A stretch of DNA of 5,527 nucleotides from Anaerolineales bacterium (GTDB taxonomy: Bacteria > Chloroflexota > Anaerolineae > Anaerolineales > E44-bin32): positions 1 through 5,527 of the forward strand of contig JAUWDI010000073.1 in the NCBI GenBank assembly GCA_030608865.1, read 5' to 3'. The notes below the pieces were generated by a model. That model had not been told where the DNA came from and did no database searches. It worked only from the letters and a program-made list of their open reading frames with translations. This document shows, piece after piece, positions 1-5,527 of the stretch (positions are counted from its first letter, which is position 1; the number at the start of each line of letters is the position of its first letter). The translations under genes were made by a program, and so were the position numbers.

Positions 1-770
1 CCGACGATGGAAGAACGGTTCGAGCCTACAATCTTGGCTATCCAACGATGTCTGTCACAAAGGATCTGCTAATCCTTGAACGCGGGCTCCTCAATCATCC
101 TGATCTGATTCTCTGGTTGATCACGCTGGAGTCTCTTCCCAAAGTATCCCAGCTGGATTCTCCTTTTCTACAACTCAATCCAGATCTCACACGAGAGCTC
201 ATCACTCGATATGATCTCGATCTTGATCCCGAGGATGAGCGGTTTGAGAACTCAACGTTTTGGAATCGAACCATCATAGGACAACGGCGAGAACTAGCCC
301 AACTCCTTAAGCTTCAAATGCTGGGTGTTCTATGGTCTGGATCGGGCGTTGACCATGAGATTCCGGAAACTTATAATGAGCGGTTGGAAGATCTGCCTGC
401 CGATCTAGACTTCCACATTTTCATGCCAGGGGATTTGGATACCAATGAACTTGCGTTCGATGTGCTTGAGGCGGGAGTGCAAACGGCAGGCGATATCCCG
501 GTGGTTTTCATTAACGAGCCGGTGTTTATCAGCAAGGGTGAAAACAGCGATATTCGGTACAATTTCTACTACCCACGCTGGGCGTACGACTTCTATCGGC
601 AGGAATTGCAGTTTCAGGCGGCTGGCAGAGGTTGGGTTTATGTGGATATGTGGGACGCACTGCCATCCATAGAGTTTACGGACAGCGCGATCCACTATAC
701 GCCTCTGGGGTCCAGAATTCTGGCAGAGGACATTATCGGAGTGATAAAAGAGTTTCTCCAAGAGCCGTGA
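1..770 (+). CDS. SGNH/GDSL-type hydrolase or acyltransferase-like protein, 5'-truncated by the window edge
   Basis: Probable member of the SGNH hydrolase superfamily, which includes esterases and O-acyltransferases that act through a Ser-Asp/His centre. The reading frame is open to the left edge: the in-frame codons at 3-47 encode DDGRTVRAYNLGYPT, so the ATG at 48 is internal and block I with the nucleophile Ser lies outside the window. The piece V-x-A-Y-N-L-G-Y-P followed by S-x-T-K-D resembles SGNH block II. 'PDLILWLITLESL' (about 102-140) sits where block III is expected but has no clear G-x-N. Near the C terminus, 'FTDSAIHYTPLGS' resembles block V, with candidate catalytic Asp at 681-683 and His at 693-695; their spacing is DxxxH rather than the usual DxxH. 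No membrane segment is obvious in the visible part; an N-terminal anchor could lie upstream. The next gene starts 47 bases after the stop. Context (carrier protein and acyl-AMP ligase downstream) suggests a DltD-like role in acyl transfer. Family assignment is fairly likely; activity and substrate are unknown. Confidence 0.68.
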   Translation, partial: DDGRTVRAYNLGYPTMSVTKDLLILERGLLNHPDLILWLITLESLPKVSQLDSPFLQLNPDLTRELITRYDLDLDPEDERFENSTFWNRTIIGQRRELAQLLKLQMLGVLWSGSGVDHEIPETYNERLEDLPADLDFHIFMPGDLDTNELAFDVLEAGVQTAGDIPVVFINEPVFISKGENSDIRYNFYYPRWAYDFYRQELQFQAAGRGWVYVDMWDALPSIEFTDSAIHYTPLGSRILAEDIIGVIKEFLQEP

Positions 771-803
771 ACTTCAATTTCATTAGGGATTGGAATTGCT
801 TTC

Positions 804-808
804 GAAGG
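804..808 (+). promoter_or_regulatory. Ribosome binding site of the SGNH-like lipoprotein gene
   Basis: GAAGG lies nine bases before the ATG at 818 in the A/T-rich 47-base gap. It supports that start, which also gives a correctly placed signal peptide. No convincing -35/-10 pair is visible in the gap, so the gene is probably read through from upstream. Confidence 0.5.
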
Positions 809-817
809 TAAAAATAA

Positions 818-1849
818 ATGGTATACACACGAAACAGTTTGTTTAACTTAACCTTGCTGGTGTCGATCGGAATTGTGGTTTTCATTCTGGCTGGATGCAC
901 AAGCCCAATGGGAGTTACCCCTCAAGCCTCTCTCGAGGGAGGTTCTTCTTCATCGTCAGCTGAACCAACAGAGGCACCTCTGAAGAGCACAACTGTGGAA
1001 ACCGAGGGTGGAGGAACGCCAACAAGCGTTCCTTCATCAAGCCCTGATCAAACTACGGAAGCGGATGAAGTCGAGCGCTCAACTCCAGCACCAACCCCAA
1101 CTTACGACCCGAGCACATGGCAAGATCTCCCCGTAATCCCGGTTGTGAGCGATAGGGCGAGAGATATTTATAACCATGGATTGAGTTTAGGGAATAACCC
1201 CCGAGCTTTCGCGAAAATTGGTGACTGCCAGAACGTCCCCTCGATGTTCCTGTCGATCTTCAGCCATGAGGGGTTTTACTCGCTTCGTGAGGAAGATGCA
1301 TATCTTGAAGAGACAATTGAATGGTTTGAGGGATCTTTCGCGAGGGAGAGCGAGGCCGTACGCAGGGGTTTTAATGCAGCGTCCGTCGTTTCTCCGCTAT
1401 GGGCGAACCCCGAATCCTGTGACCCGGGTGAAACCCCGTTGGATTGTGAGATCCGCTTGCAGCAACCCAGCATCGCTTTGGTGAGTCTGGAAACCTGGTG
1501 GGAGGGAAATCCTGAGAAATACGAGCAGTATGTACGGGAGATCCTGGAGACCTTGATCGACCGCGGAATCCTTCCAGTTCTTGCAACGAAAGCGGATAAT
1601 CTCGAGGGAGATCACAGTATTAATATTATCCTAACGAGGTTAGCTTACGAATACGACATCCCGCTCTGGAACTTTTGGCGAGCGATTCAACCACTTCCAA
1701 ACCAGGGTTTAATGGAAGATGGATTTCATCTTACTTTTGCTGAAAATCACTTCGACGACCCGGAAGCAATGAAGGCGGCTTGGCCCTGGAGAAATCTGAC
1801 CGCTCTTCAAGTCCTAAACTCGGTTTGGCAGGGCGTTTCTGCTCCATAA
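818..1849 (+). CDS. Lipoprotein with an SGNH/GDSL-like domain lacking canonical catalytic residues
   Basis: Predicted lipid-anchored extracytoplasmic protein of 343 residues. Arg5 and a hydrophobic stretch (about 8-24) lead to the lipobox L-A-G-C with Cys27 as the lipidation site. Residues 28-98 are a Ser/Thr/Pro/Glu/Gly-rich low-complexity linker that would hold the domain away from the membrane. The domain (about 101-340) has an SGNH-like layout: 'KIGDCQN' (133-139) at the block I position, with Cys137 where Ser is expected; 'RGFNAASV' (183-190) at block II; 'IALVSLETWW' (219-228) at block III, where many relatives have G-T-N-D; 'PVLATKADN' (253-261); and an intact block V 'DGFHL' with Asp301 and His304. 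Cys201 and Cys210 flank 'DPGETPLD' and could form a disulfide. The fold is likely SGNH, but the Ser and Asn of the active site seem replaced, so it may use Cys, or bind rather than cleave. It lies between another SGNH-like gene and the carrier-protein gene, pointing to a surface role in the same acyl pathway. Function is not established. Confidence 0.75.
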   Translation: MVYTRNSLFNLTLLVSIGIVVFILAGCTSPMGVTPQASLEGGSSSSSAEPTEAPLKSTTVETEGGGTPTSVPSSSPDQTTEADEVERSTPAPTPTYDPSTWQDLPVIPVVSDRARDIYNHGLSLGNNPRAFAKIGDCQNVPSMFLSIFSHEGFYSLREEDAYLEETIEWFEGSFARESEAVRRGFNAASVVSPLWANPESCDPGETPLDCEIRLQQPSIALVSLETWWEGNPEKYEQYVREILETLIDRGILPVLATKADNLEGDHSINIILTRLAYEYDIPLWNFWRAIQPLPNQGLMEDGFHLTFAENHFDDPEAMKAAWPWRNLTALQVLNSVWQGVSAP

Positions 1850-1889
1850 AAACATCACCCAAAGCGCGGGAATAGGTTTTCTCGAGCGT

Positions 1890-1900
1890 GGAAGGAAGAG
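1890..1900 (+). promoter_or_regulatory. Strong ribosome binding site that fixes the acyl carrier protein start at GTG 1906
   Basis: The purine run GGAAGGAAGAG ends five bases before the GTG at 1906. The alternative in-frame GTG at 1888 lies just before this run and has only a weak ATAGG about 13 bases upstream. The Shine-Dalgarno signal therefore favours 1906. Confidence 0.65.
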
Positions 1901-1905
1901 TATCA

Positions 1906-2145
1906 GTGCAGGATCAAATCGCTGCCTTTATTTCAAATGAATTACTAAAAGATCCGACTCGGACAATTGCGTTTGATGAGCCGTTGATTTCCAGTGGTTT
2001 GGTCGATTCGTTCAGCCTGGTGGATCTTGCGCTCTTTATCGAGGAGACATTCGGCGTGCGCATTGACGATACCGAACTCACCGCAGAGGTTTTTGACACG
2101 ATCGAAGAATTGGCTGCATTAATCTCCGCACGCAAAACTTCTTAA
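1906..2145 (+). CDS. Stand-alone acyl carrier protein (phosphopantetheine-binding)
   Basis: Small acidic carrier protein that would hold an acyl group as a thioester on a 4'-phosphopantetheine arm in the cytosol. From the GTG at 1906 it has 79 residues, the usual size; an in-frame GTG at 1888 would add six residues but lacks a good ribosome binding site. The motif 'SGLVDSFSLVDL' matches the carrier-protein core, and the Ser at 2008-2010 (residue 35) following Asp is the expected attachment site. The following 'FIEETFGVRI' and 'FDTIEELAALI' match helices II-III and the C-terminal helix of the family. The wording 'GLVDSF...' with 'EETFGV' resembles carrier proteins paired with dedicated AMP ligases, as in DltC-type systems, more than the fatty acid synthase AcpP, and no fab genes are nearby. 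The stop is five bases before the ligase ATG, so the two are very probably co-translated partners. Very sure of the family; the cargo is inferred. Confidence 0.9.
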   Translation: MQDQIAAFISNELLKDPTRTIAFDEPLISSGLVDSFSLVDLALFIEETFGVRIDDTELTAEVFDTIEELAALISARKTS

Positions 2146-2150
2146 CCGAC

Positions 2151-3821
2151 ATGACGACAGTCACTGATGTTCTCTACCAGACGATCCAAGAGGAGCCCGA
2201 TCGAATTGCGCTAGTCCTCCAGTCACCTGATGGAGATCAGGCGATCACGTATGCTGATCTCATCCGCGGTGCACTCGGCTATGCAAAGCTCCTCGAGGGC
2301 GCGGGTGTGCGGAGCAAGGAACCGGTCATCTTGCTTCTACAGCATGGCAGACCGCTAATCGAGGCATTCTTCGGCGCTATTCTGCATGGCGCAGTCCCCG
2401 CCATCATGCCCTTTCTCACAGAAAAACTATCGCCAGAACGCTATCGCCAATCGCTTTCAGCGTTGATTGAGATTACCAAGCCGGCTGCGATTGTCACCTA
2501 TCCGGCATTTACAGATGAAGTCGCCAGAGCAAGAAAAGAAGGCGATTCAGTGCGATCTGTAATTCTTTGGACTGAGGCCGAACCACCAACGGATATTTCC
2601 TGGGAGACGCTTGGAGGAATGAGAAGTGAGCCGGAGGACATCGTTCTCTTACAACACTCATCCGGGACAACTGGCTTGCAGAAAGGTGTTGCCCTATCGC
2701 ACCGAGCCGTTCTATGTCAGCTTAAAACCTACGCTGAAGCGATTAATATGACCCGTGACGATGTCGTTGTGAGTTGGCTCCCTCTTTACCACGACATGGG
2801 TTTAATTGCCGGCTTTATCATGCCAATCTTGTTGAGATCCAAGCTTATTCTCATGTCACCATTCGATTGGATTCGCGCCCCTTATCGGCTCTTATCGGCG
2901 ATCTCGCAATACAGTGGAACATTGAGTTGGCTGCCGAATTTTGCATACAATTTCAGCGCTCGTAAAGTGCGCGATCGTGATCTTGACAACATCGATCTAT
3001 CCAGTTGGCGAGCCGTGATTAACTGCTCTGAGCCGATGCGATGGAAAAGTCATGAGGATTTTTTCAACCGCTTCTCAAAGTACGGACTCAAACGCCAGGC
3101 ATTGGCGACGTGTTATGCAATGGCAGAGAATGTGTTCGCAGTCACACAAGGAGGCATTGAATCAGCGGTAGTGGTGGATGAGATCGACCGGCGATCCTTG
3201 TCGGAGGATCAAATTGCGATTCCCGCGAAGGCGGGTGAGGATGCGATTAAAATGCTTTCAGCGGGTCGACCGATTGATGGAACGAGCGTGCGCGTTATAG
3301 ATGCTGAGGGGATGGATTTACCCGATCGGCACGTTGGGGTAATTGCACTGCAAGGGGATTGTCTGCTATCCGGCTATTACAACCGTGATGATATAACCCA
3401 AGAGGCTTTTATGGGTCGTTGGTATATCACCGGGGATCTGGGTTATCTTGTTAATGGTGAGTTATTTGTGACCGGCCGTAAGAAAGAGCTGATTATTGTC
3501 GGCGGCAAGAATGTTTTCCCCCAGGATCTCGAAGAACTAGCGATGGATGTTGAAGGTGTTCACCCAGGCCGAGTGGTTGCTTTCGGGTTATTCAATGAAG
3601 ACCTTGGGACCGAGGAGATTGGGGTAATCGCCGAAGTGGATGTGACCGAGGATGACCTGCGAGTGAAAATCGCACGTGAGATTAGAGACCAGATCGCGCG
3701 CGGGACAGATGTCACGGCGCGATATGTATTAACCGTAGATCGCGGCTGGTTAATAAAAACGAGCAGCGGTAAAATCGCCCGCGGGGCGAATCGGGATAAG
3801 TATTTACAGGAATCCGCGTAA
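2151..3821 (+). CDS. Fatty-acyl-AMP ligase-like adenylating enzyme (ANL superfamily)
   Basis: Activates a carboxylic acid, probably a fatty acid, with ATP to acyl-AMP and most likely loads it on the carrier protein encoded just upstream. The 556 residues carry the ANL core motifs in order: the phosphate loop 'SSGTTGLQKGV' (170-180; Gln where many members have Pro); 'SWLPLYHDMGLI' (208-219), typical of fatty-acyl-AMP and acyl-CoA ligases; 'CSEPMRW' (292-298) and 'CYAMAENVFAVT' (321-332), like the A5 region; 'YITGDLG' with Asp429; the hinge 'GRKKELIIVGGKNVFPQDLE' (442-461); and 'KTSSGKIAR' with catalytic-type Lys541. The 'GGKNVFPQDLE' and 'SEP' wording favours the FAAL group over acyl-CoA synthetases and over DltA, but the FAAL-specific insertion cannot be judged by eye. 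No Shine-Dalgarno site precedes the ATG; with five bases after the upstream stop, translational coupling is likely. No polyketide or peptide synthase module is in view. Adenylating activity is near certain; chain length is unknown. Confidence 0.9.
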   Translation: MTTVTDVLYQTIQEEPDRIALVLQSPDGDQAITYADLIRGALGYAKLLEGAGVRSKEPVILLLQHGRPLIEAFFGAILHGAVPAIMPFLTEKLSPERYRQSLSALIEITKPAAIVTYPAFTDEVARARKEGDSVRSVILWTEAEPPTDISWETLGGMRSEPEDIVLLQHSSGTTGLQKGVALSHRAVLCQLKTYAEAINMTRDDVVVSWLPLYHDMGLIAGFIMPILLRSKLILMSPFDWIRAPYRLLSAISQYSGTLSWLPNFAYNFSARKVRDRDLDNIDLSSWRAVINCSEPMRWKSHEDFFNRFSKYGLKRQALATCYAMAENVFAVTQGGIESAVVVDEIDRRSLSEDQIAIPAKAGEDAIKMLSAGRPIDGTSVRVIDAEGMDLPDRHVGVIALQGDCLLSGYYNRDDITQEAFMGRWYITGDLGYLVNGELFVTGRKKELIIVGGKNVFPQDLEELAMDVEGVHPGRVVAFGLFNEDLGTEEIGVIAEVDVTEDDLRVKIAREIRDQIARGTDVTARYVLTVDRGWLIKTSSGKIARGANRDKYLQESA

Positions 3822-3842
3822 CTCTTCCGGCTTAATTAAATC

Positions 3843-3846
3843 AGGA
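3843..3846 (+). promoter_or_regulatory. Ribosome binding site of rsmA
   Basis: AGGA lies eight bases before the GTG at 3855. An in-frame TAA at 3849-3851 excludes any earlier start, so this site and stop together fix the GTG start. Confidence 0.5.
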
Positions 3847-3854
3847 TATAACCT

Positions 3855-4685
3855 GTGGAACCATCATTACTTGATGCGCCCGAAGTGCTGAAAAAATATG
3901 GGATCTTGCCAAAGAAAAGCCTTGGCCAGAACTTCATAATAAATCAGCGCGCCTTAGATGATGTGATCTCTGCCGCGGATCTGACCGGACACGAGGAAAT
4001 CATCGAGATTGGAGCAGGGTTCGGAACGCTGACAATCGAATTGGCTCAACGTGCGGACCAGGTGTTCGCTGTTGAAATCGACAAACGACTGATCCCTGTC
4101 CTCCGGGATAATCTGCAGGATTTCGAAAACGTGACTTTACTTCATGCTGATTTCCTACAGCTTGATCCGGTCGAGTTGGTTTCGCGATCCGGATATTATG
4201 TCGTCGCCAACATTCCCTATTACATCACCTCCTCTCTTCTTCGACACTTAATGGAATCTTCCATGCCTCCGGCGAGGGTCGTACTGACGATGCAGCGTGA
4301 AGTCGCGCAGCGGATCATCAGTTCGCCAGGTGACATGAGCCTGCTTGCGTTGAGTGTTCAGATCTATGGCCGTGCTGAGATTACCGCGCGCTTCCCGGCG
4401 GAGTGTTTCTATCCCATTCCAGAGGTGGATTCGGCAGTATTGCGCATAGACATATACGATGAACCTGTGGTTCCACGTGAGGTGATCCCGGCAATCTTTA
4501 GTTTAGCCCGCGCAGGGTTCAACCAAAAACGGAAAAAATTACGCAATTCTCTTGCACGTGAGCTGGGCTTGAGCCCGGAAGAAGTTGAGAAGTTGCTTGC
4601 TCAAGCGGGGATCCAGCCGAAGAGCAGAGCTCAAGAACTTTCAATCCAGGATTGGCAAAAGATCGCTCGAATTGCTGCCGAGTAA
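3855..4685 (+). CDS. rsmA: 16S rRNA (adenine-N6,N6)-dimethyltransferase RsmA/KsgA
   Basis: Uses S-adenosylmethionine to dimethylate two adjacent adenines in the 3'-terminal hairpin of 16S rRNA (A1518 and A1519 in E. coli numbering) during late small-subunit assembly. The 276 residues are the normal length and complete. Motifs seen: 'KSLGQNFI' (21-28) near the N terminus; SAM-binding motif I 'IEIGAGFGTLT' (50-60); acidic Glu74 in 'VEID'; 'HADF' with Asp99; the catalytic 'NIPYYITS' (119-126); 'FYPIPEVDSAV' (185-195); and the basic 'FNQKRKKLRNSL' (222-233). The start is GTG at 3855, because an in-frame TAA ends four bases before it and AGGA lies at the right distance. It follows the acyl-AMP ligase by 33 bases without a visible terminator, so read-through from the envelope genes is plausible, though a promoter inside the ligase gene cannot be excluded. 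Its stop is 19 bases from the stop of the convergent glycosyltransferase. A Dim1-type or Erm methyltransferase is much less likely. Confidence 0.96.
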   Translation: MEPSLLDAPEVLKKYGILPKKSLGQNFIINQRALDDVISAADLTGHEEIIEIGAGFGTLTIELAQRADQVFAVEIDKRLIPVLRDNLQDFENVTLLHADFLQLDPVELVSRSGYYVVANIPYYITSSLLRHLMESSMPPARVVLTMQREVAQRIISSPGDMSLLALSVQIYGRAEITARFPAECFYPIPEVDSAVLRIDIYDEPVVPREVIPAIFSLARAGFNQKRKKLRNSLARELGLSPEEVEKLLAQAGIQPKSRAQELSIQDWQKIARIAAE

Positions 4686-4704
4686 GATCGATTGCGGAGT
4701 TGAT

Positions 4705-5454
4705 TTATTGTGAGGATGGCTTGTGTTGATCTGCTGAAAGATGACGGTGGGTCATGAGCACTTGCCAAACACGGAAGGCCGCTTCAACCTGTATTCGGAA
4801 GGACATCTTCGATTGCCCGATCTGTCTGTCCTCAAAATATATTGGGCTTTCAATGAATTGATATCCCAAGCGTTGTGCAACATAGGCCATCTCAACCTGA
4901 AAGACATATCCATTTGATCGAATGCGGTCCAGGGGCATTCCCAGCAAGGTTTCGCGTCTCCATATGCGGAACCCTCCCGTCGTGTCCTGGACTGTCATTC
5001 TGAGGATCGTGCGCGCATAATAATTACCAAACCACGATAAGAGTAATCGACCCACACCCCAGTCCTCGTCTAATTTTCCGCCTTCAATATAACGGGATCC
5101 GAGAACGGCATCATGACCTTCTAATAGATCCATGAAAGTGGGGATGTAGGCTGGGGAGTGGGAGAAGTCGGCGTCCATCTGCCCGATTGCTTCAGCGCCG
5201 GACTGAAGCGCGTGTTTAAATCCGGTGATATATGCAGTCCCCAAACCAAGTTTACCGGTTCTATGGAGTACCGAAATCCGTTCTGGTCTACTAGCCGATA
5301 AGTCATCCGCGATTTCCCCGGTCCCATCGGGAGATGCATCATCAATGACCAGGATTTTCAGATCGGGTATGGGTAATGACCATAGCGCGGCTGCAAGAGC
5401 CGGAAGGTTTTCAGCTTCGTTATAGGTCGGAATAACGACCGTAAGTTGTCTCAT
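4705..5454 (-). CDS. Polyprenol/dolichol-phosphate mannosyltransferase-like GT2 glycosyltransferase
   Basis: Likely moves mannose (or a related sugar) from a nucleotide-sugar to a polyprenyl phosphate at the inner face of the membrane, making a lipid-linked donor for glycosylation outside the cell. The 249 residues show the GT-A fold of dolichol-phosphate mannose synthases: 'VVIPTYNEAENL' (6-17), 'IDDASPDGT' (37-45), 'GKLGLGTAY' (67-75), the metal-binding 'QMDADFSHSP' (92-101), 'GSRY' (119-122), 'DTTGGFR' (157-163), 'NGYVFQVEMAY' (181-191) and 'RQIGQSKMS' (210-218). There is no C-terminal membrane domain, so it belongs to the short soluble or peripheral form. The ATG at 5454 is the only start possible: an in-frame TAG lies four codons upstream (5464-5466 on the minus strand) with no other start codon between. 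No Shine-Dalgarno site is clear. It converges on rsmA. The family is near certain; sugar and acceptor are inferred, and relatives acting on other sugars exist. Confidence 0.9.
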   Translation of the reverse strand: MRQLTVVIPTYNEAENLPALAAALWSLPIPDLKILVIDDASPDGTGEIADDLSASRPERISVLHRTGKLGLGTAYITGFKHALQSGAEAIGQMDADFSHSPAYIPTFMDLLEGHDAVLGSRYIEGGKLDEDWGVGRLLLSWFGNYYARTILRMTVQDTTGGFRIWRRETLLGMPLDRIRSNGYVFQVEMAYVAQRLGYQFIESPIYFEDRQIGQSKMSFRIQVEAAFRVWQVLMTHRHLSADQHKPSSQ

Positions 5455-5527
5455 GAGTTTGGACTATTCAAAGACGAGTGTGCGTGGTTTATTTCGATCA
5501 GATTTCCTGTACGCGAATGAGTCGCAC

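Noticed and set aside
405..761. 118-codon open frame on the minus strand opposite the first SGNH-like gene.
   Set aside because: It is antisense to a gene with recognisable protein motifs, has no ribosome binding site or recognisable domain, and looks like a chance open frame.
790..818. TTGGAA with an A/T-rich hexamer about 17 bases downstream, a possible promoter for the lipoprotein gene.
   Set aside because: The -10-like element would overlap the start codon and sit after the ribosome binding site, which is incompatible with a normal leader for this gene.
927..942. GC-rich inverted repeat (6-bp stem with one G-T pair, loop TCGA) followed by TTCTTCTTC, resembling a terminator or attenuator.
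   Set aside because: It lies inside the lipoprotein's coding sequence, the stem is short, the following run is not a pure T tract, and the base pattern is explained by the Ser-rich linker codons.
4642..4654. Perfect 6-base inverted repeat around a single A (CAATCC/GGATTG) near the end of rsmA, followed by GCAAAA.
   Set aside because: It is within rsmA coding sequence, about 30 bases before the stop, with no T tract; a stem this short is expected by chance.
4686..4704. Possible bidirectional terminator between rsmA and the convergent glycosyltransferase.
   Set aside because: The 19-base gap contains only a short ATCGAT palindrome and no stable stem or T run on either strand.
5455..5527. Possible gene ends at the right edge: on the minus strand an open frame enters from the edge and stops at TGA 5500-5498; on the plus strand an ATG at 5517 could begin a gene.
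   Set aside because: The minus-strand frame shows only nine codons with no recognisable motif, and the ATG has no ribosome binding site; neither can be supported from so little sequence.

Overview
The window carries five genes on the plus strand that read like one transcription unit, followed by one convergent gene on the minus strand. In order they are: an SGNH/GDSL-type esterase/acyltransferase-like protein cut by the left edge (1-770); a lipoprotein with a second SGNH-like domain (818-1849); a stand-alone acyl carrier protein (best start 1906, end 2145); a fatty-acyl-AMP ligase-like adenylating enzyme (2151-3821); the 16S rRNA dimethyladenosine transferase RsmA/KsgA (3855-4685); and, on the minus strand, a polyprenol/dolichol-phosphate mannosyltransferase-like GT2 enzyme (5454 down to 4705). 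Coding density is very high, with gaps of 47, 60, 5, 33 and 19 bases. No RNA gene, mobile element, CRISPR array or convincing terminator is visible.

The organism is a bacterium with moderate GC, two GTG starts and Shine-Dalgarno sites of varying strength. The lipoprotein's Ser/Thr/Pro/Glu linker followed by an SGNH-like domain, and the general style of both SGNH proteins, remind me of Chloroflexota (Anaerolineae-type) genomes. That assignment rests on recognition, not on a search, and is tentative.

The notable feature is the combination of genes. An acyl-AMP-forming ligase next to a free-standing carrier protein, with two SGNH-family proteins just upstream (one with a lipoprotein signal), has the same parts list as the Dlt system: DltA ligase, DltC carrier, DltD SGNH-like protein and the DltB MBOAT channel/acyltransferase. 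Here the ligase looks like a fatty-acyl-AMP ligase rather than a D-alanine ligase. My working model is that an acyl group is activated in the cytosol, loaded on the carrier protein, passed across the membrane by an MBOAT protein (expected upstream, outside the window), and handled outside the cell by the SGNH proteins on a cell-surface glycan, lipid or protein. The lipoprotein's SGNH domain appears to have lost the canonical Ser nucleophile (Cys instead) and the block III Asn, so it may be a binding or structural partner rather than an ordinary esterase.

rsmA follows by 33 bases, on the same strand, and is a clear housekeeping gene. The convergent GT2 gene would make a polyprenyl-phosphate-linked mannose or similar donor for extracytoplasmic glycosylation, which fits a cell-envelope theme but is not proof of a shared pathway.
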